Below the pieces are notes generated by a model, which saw nothing but the letters and a program-made list of their open reading frames with translations, ran no database searches and was not told where the DNA came from. This document shows positions 56,530-64,000 of a stretch of DNA of 64,000 bases, in pieces. The stretch's first letter is position 1; each line of letters starts with the position of its first letter. The position numbers and the translations under genes are program-made. The stretch is from WSZJ01 sp964590435 (lineage in GTDB: Bacteria; Planctomycetota; MHYJ01; WSZJ01): positions 1 to 64,000 of the forward strand of contig CAZPWT010000033.1 in the NCBI GenBank assembly GCA_964590435.1, given 5' to 3'.

Positions 56530-57855
56530 ATGCGCCTCCCCCTCGTCGCCATCGTCGGACGCCCCAACGTCGGCAAATCGACGCTTCTCAACGCGCTCAC
56601 GCGCCGCCGCGTTTCCATCGAAGCGCCGAAGCCGGGGACGACGGTGGACCGCGTGACGTCGGTGGTGCAGCGCGGGGAAGCGGTGTTCGAGGCGATGGAC
56701 ACGGCGGGGATCGTGGACGAGAAGGACGACGACGTGATCGCGCAGGCGCAGGCGCAGGTGGGGATTGCGCTGGAGCATGCGGACGCGGTTCTGTTCGTGG
56801 TGGACCTGCGGGACGGGCTGACGCCGGCGGACTCGAAGATCGCGGAGCGACTGCGGCGCGGGAAGGTGCCGGTGGTGGTCGTCGCGAACAAGTGCGACTC
56901 GGAGCGGACGGTCGGGCAGGAGGCGGACTTCTACCGGTTTGGGTTCGGCGCGCCGGTCGTGACGAGCGCGCTGACGCGGCGCGGGCTGGACGACCTAGCC
57001 GAGGTGGTGCACACGAAGATCCCGCCGGAGAAGCGCGCGGGGGCGGTGCCGGACCCGGGGCTGAAGATCGCGATCATCGGGCGGCGCAACGTTGGCAAGT
57101 CGACGATGGTGAACAAGTTCGCGGGGGAGATGCGGGTCGTGGTGTCGCCGATCCCGGGGACGACGCGCGATTCCGTGGACGTGCGGATGGAGATGGACGG
57201 GAAGAAGTTCACGCTGATCGACACGGCGGGGCTGCGGCGCAAGGGCAAGGAAGACCCGATGGACCATTTCGGCCGGGTCCGGACGGAGCGCGCGCTGCGG
57301 CGGTGCGAAGTCGTGTTCTTCATGGTGGACGCATCCGAGACGGCGTCGATCGTCGACAAGAAGGTCGCGCAGGCGATCGTCGACGCGGGGAAGCCCGTCG
57401 TGCTCGTCCTCAACAAGTGGGACCTCGCGCAGAAGGCGCGGCGCGACCCGGAGGAATACCGCGAGTACTACGACGAAGTCCTGCCGGGGCTTTCGTTCGC
57501 GCCGATCGTCTGCGCGAGCGGGAAGTCGGGGTTCAACCTCAAGGAGCTCCTCAAGCTCGCCGCCGAACTGCACAAGCAGTCCGGCTTCCGCGCGCCGACG
57601 TCGTTCCTCAACCGCATCATCGAAGAGGCGCAGGAGTACCACGCCCCGGCCCGCCGCGGAAAGCTGCCGAAGATCTACTTCGCGAAGCAGACCAAGATTC
57701 ACCCGCCGGAATTCGTCCTCGTCGTGAACAATGTCGAGGGCTTCTCGGACGAGTACCGGAGGTACATTGAGAACCGGCTGCGGGAAGCGCTTCCACTGGC
57801 GGAGGTGCCGATCCGGGTGTTGTTCGAGGCGAGGATGCGGAAGCCGAAGGCCTGA
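56530..57855 (+). CDS. der: ribosome biogenesis GTPase Der (EngA)
   Basis: Der acts in 50S subunit assembly. This 441-residue protein has two tandem GTPase domains: G1 GRPNVGKST (10-18), DTAGIVDEKDDD and NKCD, then GRRNVGKST (from about 184), DTAGLRRKGK and NKWD. A C-terminal KH-like domain follows (PKIYFAKQTKIHPPEFVLVV, VPIRVLFEAR). The length and order are standard. Confidence 0.97.
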   Translation: MRLPLVAIVGRPNVGKSTLLNALTRRRVSIEAPKPGTTVDRVTSVVQRGEAVFEAMDTAGIVDEKDDDVIAQAQAQVGIALEHADAVLFVVDLRDGLTPADSKIAERLRRGKVPVVVVANKCDSERTVGQEADFYRFGFGAPVVTSALTRRGLDDLAEVVHTKIPPEKRAGAVPDPGLKIAIIGRRNVGKSTMVNKFAGEMRVVVSPIPGTTRDSVDVRMEMDGKKFTLIDTAGLRRKGKEDPMDHFGRVRTERALRRCEVVFFMVDASETASIVDKKVAQAIVDAGKPVVLVLNKWDLAQKARRDPEEYREYYDEVLPGLSFAPIVCASGKSGFNLKELLKLAAELHKQSGFRAPTSFLNRIIEEAQEYHAPARRGKLPKIYFAKQTKIHPPEFVLVVNNVEGFSDEYRRYIENRLREALPLAEVPIRVLFEARMRKPKA

Positions 57856-57882
57856 GGACCAAGCAAAAAGGGCGGTACGCAG

Positions 57883-59568
57883 ATGAGATCAGAACTCGCA
57901 GAAACGTCGGCAGAGACGGCTTCTCCCACCAGCGCATTCCCGTCCACGCCGTATCCGCGGCCGTTTCCGCGAAATCCGCTTCTATCCGCGTCCAGGCCTT
58001 TCCTCCTTTTCCTCCTCATCCTCCTCCTCCTCGCCGGCTGCGGGAAGCCCGCCGGCAAGGCCGGCCCCGAGGGCGCGACCTTCGCCGGCGACGTCCTCGT
58101 CTACGCGCGCGGCGCCGACTCCAAGAAACTCGACCCGCAGGCGATTGAGGACGGCGAGTCGGTGAACGTCGTGACGCAGATCTTCGACACCCTCGTCGCG
58201 TTCGAGGCCAAGGGGACGAAGGTCGAGCCGGCGCTCGCGACGTCGTGGACGTCCTCGGCCGACGGGAAGACCTGGACGTTTAAGCTGCGCGCCGGCGTGA
58301 AGTTCCACGACGGGACGGCGTTCGACGGCGCGGCAGTCGCGGCGAACTTCGACCGCTACCTGAACCCGAAGTCGCCGCTTCGCGCGGGGCTCACGGAGAC
58401 GCCGTACGACTTCCTCTATAAGAACATCGTGAAGGTCGAATCTACCGCGGCCGACACGGTCGTCTTCACGCTGACCGAAGCGAACGCCACGTTCCTCACG
58501 AACCTCGCCATGTTCCCGGCGTGCATCTCCAGCCCCGCCGCGATCGCGCAGTGGAAGGACGGGTACGGCCAGCACCCGGTCGGCACCGGACCGTTCAAGT
58601 TCGTCTCGTGGGAGCCGACGCAGAAGATCGTGCTCGAGGCCAACGCGGAGTACTGGGGCGGCTGCCCGAAGTCGAAAAAGGTCATCTACGCCGTCATCGC
58701 GGAGAACTCCGTCCGCGTCCAGCGCCTCCGCGCCGGCGAAATCCACATCATCGACGGCGTTCCCCCGGGCGAACTCGACGCGATCAAGGGCGACGCCGCC
58801 TGCCGCGTCATGATCGAGCCCGGCATGAACTTCTCCTACCTCGCGATCAATTGCGAAAAGGCGCCCTTCGACCGCCCCGAGGTCCGGCAGGCGGTCGCGA
58901 TGGCGATCGACAAGCAGGAACTCCTCAAGCTCGCGTATCGAGGGATCGGGCAGACAGGGCCCAATGCGCTTCCCCCGACGATCTGGGGGTACAACGACAA
59001 GGTGGCGGACTACCCGTACGACGTGGAGAAGGCGAAGGCGGCGATCGCGGCGGCGGGGATCGCGGGGAAGGAGATCGACCTGTACGTGATGCCGAACCCG
59101 CGGGCGTACGTGCCGGACCCGGCGAGCGTGGGGGCGGTGGTGAAGCAGCGGCTGGAGGCGATCGGGCTGAAGCCGCACCTCGTGAGCCCGGTGTGGGAAG
59201 GCGGCGTGTACCTCGGCGAGCTCAAGGCGGGGAAGCACGACATCGCGCTGGTCGGGTGGATCACCGACAACGGCGACCCGGATAACTTCCTGTTCACGCT
59301 GTTCCACTCCAGCGCGATCCCCGAGCAGAACCACGCGCACTGGCGCTCGAAGGAATTCGACGCGCTCGTCGAGAAGGCGCAGCGTGAGCCGGACCAGGCG
59401 AAGCGCGCGGAGCTGTACCGGCAGGCGCAGGACGTGATGCGCAAGGAGACGCCGGTGGTGCCGCTGGCGTACCAGCCGAACATCGCGGCGACGCGCGCGA
59501 ACGTCGAGGGGTACGCGCTTCATCCGATGGGGCTCGTCCGCCTGAAGGACGCGTTCGCGAAGAAATGA
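57883..59568 (+). CDS. peptide/nickel-type ABC transporter substrate-binding lipoprotein
   Basis: This 561-residue family 5 solute-binding protein has the signal LLFLLILLLLAGC with Cys near 52, then the DppA/OppA fold (PQAIEDGESVNVVTQIFDTL, WTFKLRAGVKFHDGTAFDG, HPVGTGPFKFVSWEP, FDRPEVRQAVAMAIDKQEL, NGDPDNFLFTLFHS). The 38 residues before the hydrophobic core are unusually long and come from a tract with repeated TCCGCG words, but no ATG, GTG or TTG lies closer, so this start is kept. It probably binds oligopeptides; the permease genes follow with a four-base overlap. Confidence 0.9.
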   Translation: MRSELAETSAETASPTSAFPSTPYPRPFPRNPLLSASRPFLLFLLILLLLAGCGKPAGKAGPEGATFAGDVLVYARGADSKKLDPQAIEDGESVNVVTQIFDTLVAFEAKGTKVEPALATSWTSSADGKTWTFKLRAGVKFHDGTAFDGAAVAANFDRYLNPKSPLRAGLTETPYDFLYKNIVKVESTAADTVVFTLTEANATFLTNLAMFPACISSPAAIAQWKDGYGQHPVGTGPFKFVSWEPTQKIVLEANAEYWGGCPKSKKVIYAVIAENSVRVQRLRAGEIHIIDGVPPGELDAIKGDAACRVMIEPGMNFSYLAINCEKAPFDRPEVRQAVAMAIDKQELLKLAYRGIGQTGPNALPPTIWGYNDKVADYPYDVEKAKAAIAAAGIAGKEIDLYVMPNPRAYVPDPASVGAVVKQRLEAIGLKPHLVSPVWEGGVYLGELKAGKHDIALVGWITDNGDPDNFLFTLFHSSAIPEQNHAHWRSKEFDALVEKAQREPDQAKRAELYRQAQDVMRKETPVVPLAYQPNIAATRANVEGYALHPMGLVRLKDAFAKK

Positions 59569-60560
59569 GGTCGTTCCTCCTCCGGCGGCTCGCCCTCGCC
59601 GTCCCGACGCTGCTGGGGGTGTCGTTCCTCGTGTTCGCGCTGGCGCACGTCGGCGGCGACCCGGCGCGGGCGATCGCGGGGGAGAAAGCCTCGGCGGAAA
59701 CGGTGGAGCGCATCCGCCGCGAGTACGGCCTAGACCGCCCCGTCGTGGTCCAGTACGCGTCGTACATGGGCGGGCTGGTGCGCGGCGATTTCGGGAAGTC
59801 GTCGCAGACAAAGCGGTCCGTTGCGGAGGACCTGAAGCGGCATTTCCCGGCGACGGTGGAGCTGGCGACGGCGGCGCTGCTGCTGGCGGCGCTGTTCGGC
59901 GTGGCGGCGGGGGTGATCGCGGCGCTGCGCCCCGGGTCGTTCGTCGACCTCGGCGTGATGAGCGCTTCGCTCGTCGGCGTGTCGGTCCCGGTATTCTTCC
60001 TCGGGATGCTCGTGCTCGTCGCATTCCAGGGACTTCTCCCCGGGGGCGGGCGGCTCGACTTCATGACCGATTTCACGGCGGACCGCACCGGATTCCTGAT
60101 CCTCGACGCGCTGCTCGCCCGCCGCGCGGACGTGGCCGGCGAAGCGCTTCTCCACCTGCTCCTCCCGGCCTGCGCGCTGGCGACGATCCCGATGGCGGTG
60201 ATCGCGCGGCTGACGCGCGCGTCGATGCTTGAGACGCTGTCGAGCGACTACGTGCGCACGGCGCGGGCCAAGGGGCTGCCGGTGCTCGCCGTCGCGCTCA
60301 AGCACGCGCTTCGCAACGCCATGATCCCGATCGTGACGGCGATCGGGCTGCAGTACGGGACGCTGCTTTCCGGCGCGGTGCTCACGGAGACGGTCTTTTC
60401 GTGGCCCGGGATCGGCCGCTACGTCGTGGAGTCGATCAAGGGGAAGGACTTCATCGCGATGCAGGGCGCGATCCTCGTGATCGCGGCCGCGTTCGTCCTC
60501 GTGAACCTCGCCGTCGATCTCCTCTACGGTCGCCTCGACCCGAGGATCTCCCATGCCTGA
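59565..60560 (+). CDS. ABC transporter permease, DppB type
   Basis: This 331-residue inner-membrane permease has the typical N-terminal segment (LRRLALAVPTLLGVSFLVF), RIRREYGLDRPVVVQY, six membrane helices and the EAA loop region (YVRTARAKGLPVLAVALKHALRNA), which contacts the ATPase. It overlaps the binding-protein gene by four bases and the next permease gene by eight. No ATPase gene (DppD/DppF) follows. Confidence 0.94.
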   Translation: MRSFLLRRLALAVPTLLGVSFLVFALAHVGGDPARAIAGEKASAETVERIRREYGLDRPVVVQYASYMGGLVRGDFGKSSQTKRSVAEDLKRHFPATVELATAALLLAALFGVAAGVIAALRPGSFVDLGVMSASLVGVSVPVFFLGMLVLVAFQGLLPGGGRLDFMTDFTADRTGFLILDALLARRADVAGEALLHLLLPACALATIPMAVIARLTRASMLETLSSDYVRTARAKGLPVLAVALKHALRNAMIPIVTAIGLQYGTLLSGAVLTETVFSWPGIGRYVVESIKGKDFIAMQGAILVIAAAFVLVNLAVDLLYGRLDPRISHA

Positions 60561-61392
60561 AATGGGGCGCGCCTGGCGGAAGATCCGCGGAAGCCGCGCC
60601 GCGATGGCGGGGGCGCTCCTCGTCGCGCTCTATCTCGGCGCCGCCGCGTTCGCCGGGCTCGTGCGCCGCGGGCCCCGCGAGATTTCGGACGCCCAGCTCG
60701 AGGCGCCCGGGGCGGGGAAGTGGCTCGGCACGGATCATCTCGGGCGCGACGTTCTCTCCCGCGTGCTCCACGGCGCCCGGTGGTCGCTGTTCATCGGGGT
60801 CGTCTCTGTCGGGGTCGCTTTGGCGATCGGCGTCCCGCTCGGCCTCTTCGCCGGCGCCGCCGGCGGCGCCGCGGACGCCTTCGTCATGCGGGCCGTCGAC
60901 GTGATGCTCGCGTTCCCCGCGATCCTCCTTGCCATCGCCATCGTCGCCACGCTCGGCCCCTCGCTCTTCCATCTCATGCTCGCGGTCGGGCTCGTCAATG
61001 TCCCCGTCTACGCGCGCCAGGTCCGCGCTTCCGTCCTCCAGGTCCGCGAACTGGACTACGTGACGGCCGCGCGGGCGCTGGGCGCCGGCCGGGTGCGCAT
61101 CGTGATGTTCCAGATCCTCCCCAACGTGCTTGCGCCGATCGTCGTGCTGGCGACGCTGGGGGTCGGGACCGCCATCCTCGAGGCCGCCGGGCTCGGGTTC
61201 ATCGGGCTCGGGGTCGAATCCGATACCCCGGAGTGGGGGACCATGCTCGCCCTGGCGCGCGACCACTCCTTCATGCGCTATCCCTGGACCGTCGCGGGCC
61301 CCGGGATCGCCATCTCCCTCGCCATCCTCGGGTTCAACCTCCTCGGCGACGCCCTTCGCGACGCCCTCGACCCGCGCGCCTCCCGCCTCTAA
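60553..61392 (+). CDS. ABC transporter permease, DppC type
   Basis: This 279-residue permease partners with the DppB-type protein. It shows GTDHLGRDVLSRVLHGARWS, the DppC signature, AVDVMLAFPAILLAIAIVATL, the EAA loop (YVTAARALGAGRVRIVMFQIL) and the C-terminal GLGVESDTPEWGTML. The next gene is unrelated, so the ATP-binding subunits must be encoded elsewhere. Confidence 0.94.
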   Translation: MPEMGRAWRKIRGSRAAMAGALLVALYLGAAAFAGLVRRGPREISDAQLEAPGAGKWLGTDHLGRDVLSRVLHGARWSLFIGVVSVGVALAIGVPLGLFAGAAGGAADAFVMRAVDVMLAFPAILLAIAIVATLGPSLFHLMLAVGLVNVPVYARQVRASVLQVRELDYVTAARALGAGRVRIVMFQILPNVLAPIVVLATLGVGTAILEAAGLGFIGLGVESDTPEWGTMLALARDHSFMRYPWTVAGPGIAISLAILGFNLLGDALRDALDPRASRL

Positions 61393-61421
61393 TCCGCGCG
61401 CTTTTATTTTCGGTTTTTTGC

Positions 61422-61450
61422 TTGACCGTTTCGCTCCATGCAAATACCCT
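61422..61450 (+). promoter_or_regulatory. promoter of the alpha-CTD/TPR gene
   Basis: TTGACC (61422-61427), 17 bp, TACCCT (61445-61450), about 63 nt before the ATG. The upstream 20 bp is T-rich, like an UP-type element. Confidence 0.6.
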
Positions 61451-61512
61451 ACCGGGCTCTTCCTCGCGCCCTAACTCCGCAGACACATTACCTCTGGGAG
61501 GCATACCCCACG

Positions 61513-62865
61513 ATGGCTGAAGCTGCCACCGTCTCCAAGCTCCGTGACATTTTCGAGAAGGACGAGATTTCCCTCGCGCAGGTGCTGGAAGCCCGTCGCG
61601 AAGCCTACGGCTCCATCGAGCGCCGCCACGAACTGGCGCGCATCGTCGAGGGCAAGGATGTCGACCTCGAGAAGAAACTCGGGGACAACAAGGGTCTCTC
61701 GCGCAAGGCCGCCGGGCAGTGGATCCTCGGGCGCACGAAAGAAGCGCTGGAGTCGTTCTCCCACGTCCGGCCCTCCAAGGAATCGCTCTTCGTGTCGGCG
61801 CTGGCGGCGATCGACGCCAACGATGCGGAGAAGGCGCTCGAGCAGCTCGAGAAGCTCAAGGGCCAGGACCTCGCGGCGGGGGACGGCGTCCTCGTCGAGT
61901 CCGCGCGCTTCGAGGCGCTGGAGAAGCTTGGTCGGCACGAAGAAGTGATCGCGGCGATCCCGAAAGCGGTGAAGGCCCACGGGGAGCACCCGGACCTGCT
62001 CTGCCACGCGGGGCTGTGCTGCGACCTGACCGGCGCCTACGCGGAGGCCGAAAAGCACTACGCGCGGGCCTTGGCGCTGAACCCGGACCACGAGCCGACG
62101 CTGTTCCGCCTCGCGTACAACCACGACCTCCGCGGCGAGGACAAGGAGGCGCTCGAAGTCTACGAGCGCCTGCGCCTCATCCGCCCGCCCCGGGTCGCGA
62201 CGCTGCTCAACCTCGGCGTCCTCTACGAGGATCGCGGCGACTACCAGAAGGCCGCGGACTGCTACGAGCAGGTCCTCGACGTTTACCCGAATCACCAGCG
62301 CGCCCAGCTCTACTACAAGGACGCCCGCGCTTCCCTCGGCATGTACTACGACGAGGAAGCGAAGCGCAAAGAAATGAAGTGGGGCAAGCTGCTGTCGACG
62401 CCGATCGCGGAGTTCCAGCTTTCGGTGCGCAGCCGCAACTGCCTCGCGCAGATCAACGTTCAGTCGCTCGGCGACCTCGTCCGCAAGACTGAGGAAGAGC
62501 TGATGACGGTCCGGAACTTCGGCGACACTTCGCTGAAGGAGATCCGCGAGCTGCTGCAGTCGAAGGGGCTGCGGCTGGCGCGTCCGGGCGAGGCGGGGAC
62601 GGAGCCGGCGCTGCCGTCGGATGTCCCGGCGCCGATGCCGGTCGTGGCGCGTCCGAAGGAAGACGTGCTGCAGAAGCTGATCGCGGAGTTCGAGTGGAGC
62701 GCCCGCGCGAAGAAGGCCCTGGAGTCGCTGGGCGTGAGCGTGCTGGCGGACCTGACGCTCAAGACCGAGAAGGAGCTTCTCGCGGTCAAGAACTTCGGGA
62801 CGACGAGCCTGAACGAAGTAAAGCAGAAGCTGGCGCAGTACGGGCTGTCGCTGAAGGAAGGCTAG
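61513..62865 (+). CDS. TPR protein with two RNA polymerase alpha-CTD-like domains
   Basis: This 450-residue protein has TPR-like helices (about 60-290: YAEAEKHYARALALNPDHEP, VATLLNLGVLYEDRGDYQKA) followed by two alpha-CTD-like helix-hairpin modules. Module 1 (about 299-355) reads STPIAEFQLSVRSRNCLAQI, LGDLVRKTEEELMTVRNFG, TSLKEIRELLQSKGL. Module 2 (about 393-447) reads LIAEFEWSARAKKALESLGV, LADLTLKTEKELLAVKNFG, TSLNEVKQKLAQYGL. In RpoA this module binds UP elements and activators. Similar fusions occur in planctomycetes. It may bind DNA or compete with RpoA, which is inference. Confidence 0.85.
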   Translation: MAEAATVSKLRDIFEKDEISLAQVLEARREAYGSIERRHELARIVEGKDVDLEKKLGDNKGLSRKAAGQWILGRTKEALESFSHVRPSKESLFVSALAAIDANDAEKALEQLEKLKGQDLAAGDGVLVESARFEALEKLGRHEEVIAAIPKAVKAHGEHPDLLCHAGLCCDLTGAYAEAEKHYARALALNPDHEPTLFRLAYNHDLRGEDKEALEVYERLRLIRPPRVATLLNLGVLYEDRGDYQKAADCYEQVLDVYPNHQRAQLYYKDARASLGMYYDEEAKRKEMKWGKLLSTPIAEFQLSVRSRNCLAQINVQSLGDLVRKTEEELMTVRNFGDTSLKEIRELLQSKGLRLARPGEAGTEPALPSDVPAPMPVVARPKEDVLQKLIAEFEWSARAKKALESLGVSVLADLTLKTEKELLAVKNFGTTSLNEVKQKLAQYGLSLKEG

Positions 62866-62980
62866 TTCGGAGGCGGGAGTTCGGAGACGGGAGAAACGAC
62901 ACGGGGCGCCTTCGGGCGCCCCGTTTTCTTTTCACCGCGGCCCTCTTTCACCACCGACTCCCAGCCACCGACCACCAACC
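62866..62980. repeat. word-repeat arms flanking a terminator
   Basis: GGAGTTCGGAG-type words (62866-62896) and CCACCGACTCCCAGCC-type words (62948-62980) form weak imperfect arms on both sides of the terminator hairpin. They resemble the other word-repeat palindromes but with lower arm identity. Confidence 0.45.
62902..62935 (+). terminator. rho-independent terminator after the alpha-CTD/TPR gene
   Basis: A 10-bp perfect stem (62902-62911 with 62916-62925) has the stable TTCG tetraloop and is followed by a T-rich run. Confidence 0.92.
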
Positions 62981-62985
62981 GCACT

Positions 62986-63014
62986 TTGCCTGACCCCCGA
63001 GGATAGCCGACAAT
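62986..63014 (+). promoter_or_regulatory. pilD promoter, leaderless spacing
   Basis: TTGCCT (62986-62991), 17 bp, GACAAT (63009-63014), then 6 nt to the ATG at 63021. Confidence 0.5.
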
Positions 63015-63020
63015 CACTCC

Positions 63021-64000
63021 ATGACCGCCGTCCCCGCCACCCCCGTGATGCCCGGCGTCCCCGACTGGTTCTGGATCGCGAGCGCGGCGGTCATGGGCGG
63101 CGCGATCGGGTCGTTCCTGAACGTCTGCATCTACCGCATGCCGCGCCGCTGCATGACGATCTCGCACCCGCGGCACTCGCACTGCCCGCGCTGCGGCCAC
63201 GCGATCCGCTGGTACGAGAACATCCCCGTCCTGTCGTGGCTGGTGCTGCTGCGCGGGAAGTGCGCCGGCTGCCGGATGCCGATCTCGCCGATGTACCCGT
63301 TCATCGAGGCGCTGACTGCCGGGTTCTTCGCTCTCGCGGCGATGCTCGCGGTCGAGGGCACCCCGGCGTGGCTCGAGGGGACCGGCACTGACTGGCTCCG
63401 CCCCGCCGTCGCGACTCCCGGCATGCGCCTCGCCTGGTTCGCGGTCGCCGCCTGGTTCATCTCCGGCCTCATCGTCAGCACCTTCGTCGACTTCGAGTTC
63501 CGCATCATCCCCGACCAGGTCTCCATCAGCGGCATGTGGATCGCCCCCGCCCTCTCGCTCGCCCTCCCGTGGCTCCACCGCCCGATCCTCCGCCTCCAGC
63601 CCTTCACCAACGTCGACTCCCTCCTCCCCCCCGCCTGGGGACACCTCGAGAGCCTTTTTGCCTCCCTCACCGGCGCCGCCGTCGCCGCCGGCGCGATCTG
63701 GATGGTCGGGTTTTTCGGGAAGGTGGCGTTCCGCAAGGAAGCCATGGGGTTCGGGGACGTGAAGCTGATGGCGTGGATCGGCGGGCTGCTCGGCTGGAAG
63801 GCGTCGATCTTCACGTTCCTGATGGCGTCCTGCCTCGGCGCCGGCGTTGGCGTCCCGGTCATGATCGCCAACCGGCTCACGAACGCCTGGCGCGCCGCCC
63901 GAGGCAAGCCGCCGATCCCGTTCGATTCCTACCTCGCCTTCGGCCCGTACCTCGCCGCCGCCGGCCTCGCGATGTTCCTCTGGTACCCCGCGATCGACGA
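63021..64000 (+). CDS. pilD: prepilin peptidase (type IV leader peptidase), truncated by the window end
   Basis: PilD/GspO cleaves prepilin leaders and methylates the new N-terminus. The reading frame is open from ATG 63021 to the window end (over 326 residues). The start shows GSFLNVCIYRMPR, then the zinc-type pairs CPRCGHAI and CAGCRMPIS, the first catalytic Asp in TFVDFEFRIIPDQ and the second in GFGDVKLMAWIGG, then FGPYLAAAGLAMFLW. It is longer than usual because of an inserted loop between the two Asp motifs. It is a likely partner of the pilus/secretin locus at 32-44 kb. Confidence 0.93.
   Translation, partial: MTAVPATPVMPGVPDWFWIASAAVMGGAIGSFLNVCIYRMPRRCMTISHPRHSHCPRCGHAIRWYENIPVLSWLVLLRGKCAGCRMPISPMYPFIEALTAGFFALAAMLAVEGTPAWLEGTGTDWLRPAVATPGMRLAWFAVAAWFISGLIVSTFVDFEFRIIPDQVSISGMWIAPALSLALPWLHRPILRLQPFTNVDSLLPPAWGHLESLFASLTGAAVAAGAIWMVGFFGKVAFRKEAMGFGDVKLMAWIGGLLGWKASIFTFLMASCLGAGVGVPVMIANRLTNAWRAARGKPPIPFDSYLAFGPYLAAAGLAMFLWYPAID

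Overview
The window is about 68-70 percent G+C by eye, densely packed, and looks like chromosome of a planctomycete (phylum Planctomycetota) or a close relative. The clues are two Hanks-type Ser/Thr kinases with membrane anchors and C-terminal sensor-like domains, a TPR protein ending in two copies of an RNA polymerase alpha-CTD-like domain, many lipoproteins and outer-membrane-type barrels, a type IV pilus/secretin locus built on a PilM-PilN fusion, and an ECF sigma/anti-sigma pair. The phylum is inferred from gene content; there is no rRNA, tRNA or CRISPR in the window to confirm it.

Layout. 1-8.3 kb: DNA polymerase I, a PA2778/PA2779-type secreted cysteine-peptidase pair with a second PA2779-like gene facing it, an ECF sigma factor, its zinc anti-sigma factor and a secreted coiled-coil protein. 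8.3-14.9 kb: UvrB, a GT-C glycosyltransferase, an outer membrane protein whose signal peptide is out of frame with its barrel, and a polysaccharide-lyase-like lipoprotein. 14.9-18.5 kb: a small accessory stretch with a Uma2 nuclease-fold protein, an orphan gene, a GGDEF enzyme, a ComEA-like protein and an ORF6N-domain gene preceded by two perfect 27-bp palindromes. 18.5-32.1 kb: housekeeping genes (hydroxyacid dehydrogenase, recO, ndk, a short RqcH-like protein, an amidohydrolase, nrnA, a family 4 uracil-DNA glycosylase) mixed with exported proteins, a kinase and an arrestin-fold protein.

32.3-44.6 kb is the most distinctive system: a PilM-PilN fusion, a PilO-like protein, two tandem paralogous FN3-containing membrane proteins, a TPR lipoprotein secretin, an exported TPR protein and a second, diverged TPR lipoprotein secretin. 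Each block has its own TTGAC-type promoter and strong hairpin terminator. A PGRP-fold amidase follows, and a prepilin peptidase begins at 63.0 kb. No PilB, PilC or pilin gene is in the window.

44.6-64 kb holds a HAD hydrolase, a class III aminotransferase, an M48 lipoprotein peptidase, the conserved prkA-yeaH-spoVR set, a large Ser/Thr kinase divergent from der, a peptide-type ABC importer (binding protein and two permeases), the alpha-CTD/TPR protein and the truncated pilD.

Two genome-level signals cut across the genes. Several intergenic gaps hold long imperfect inverted repeats built from short repeated words, with a different word set at each locus. Promoters are readable as TTGNNN, 16-18 bp, TANNNT; in front of recO, pilD, uma2 and nrnA the -10 ends only 6-7 nt before the start codon, which suggests leaderless transcripts.
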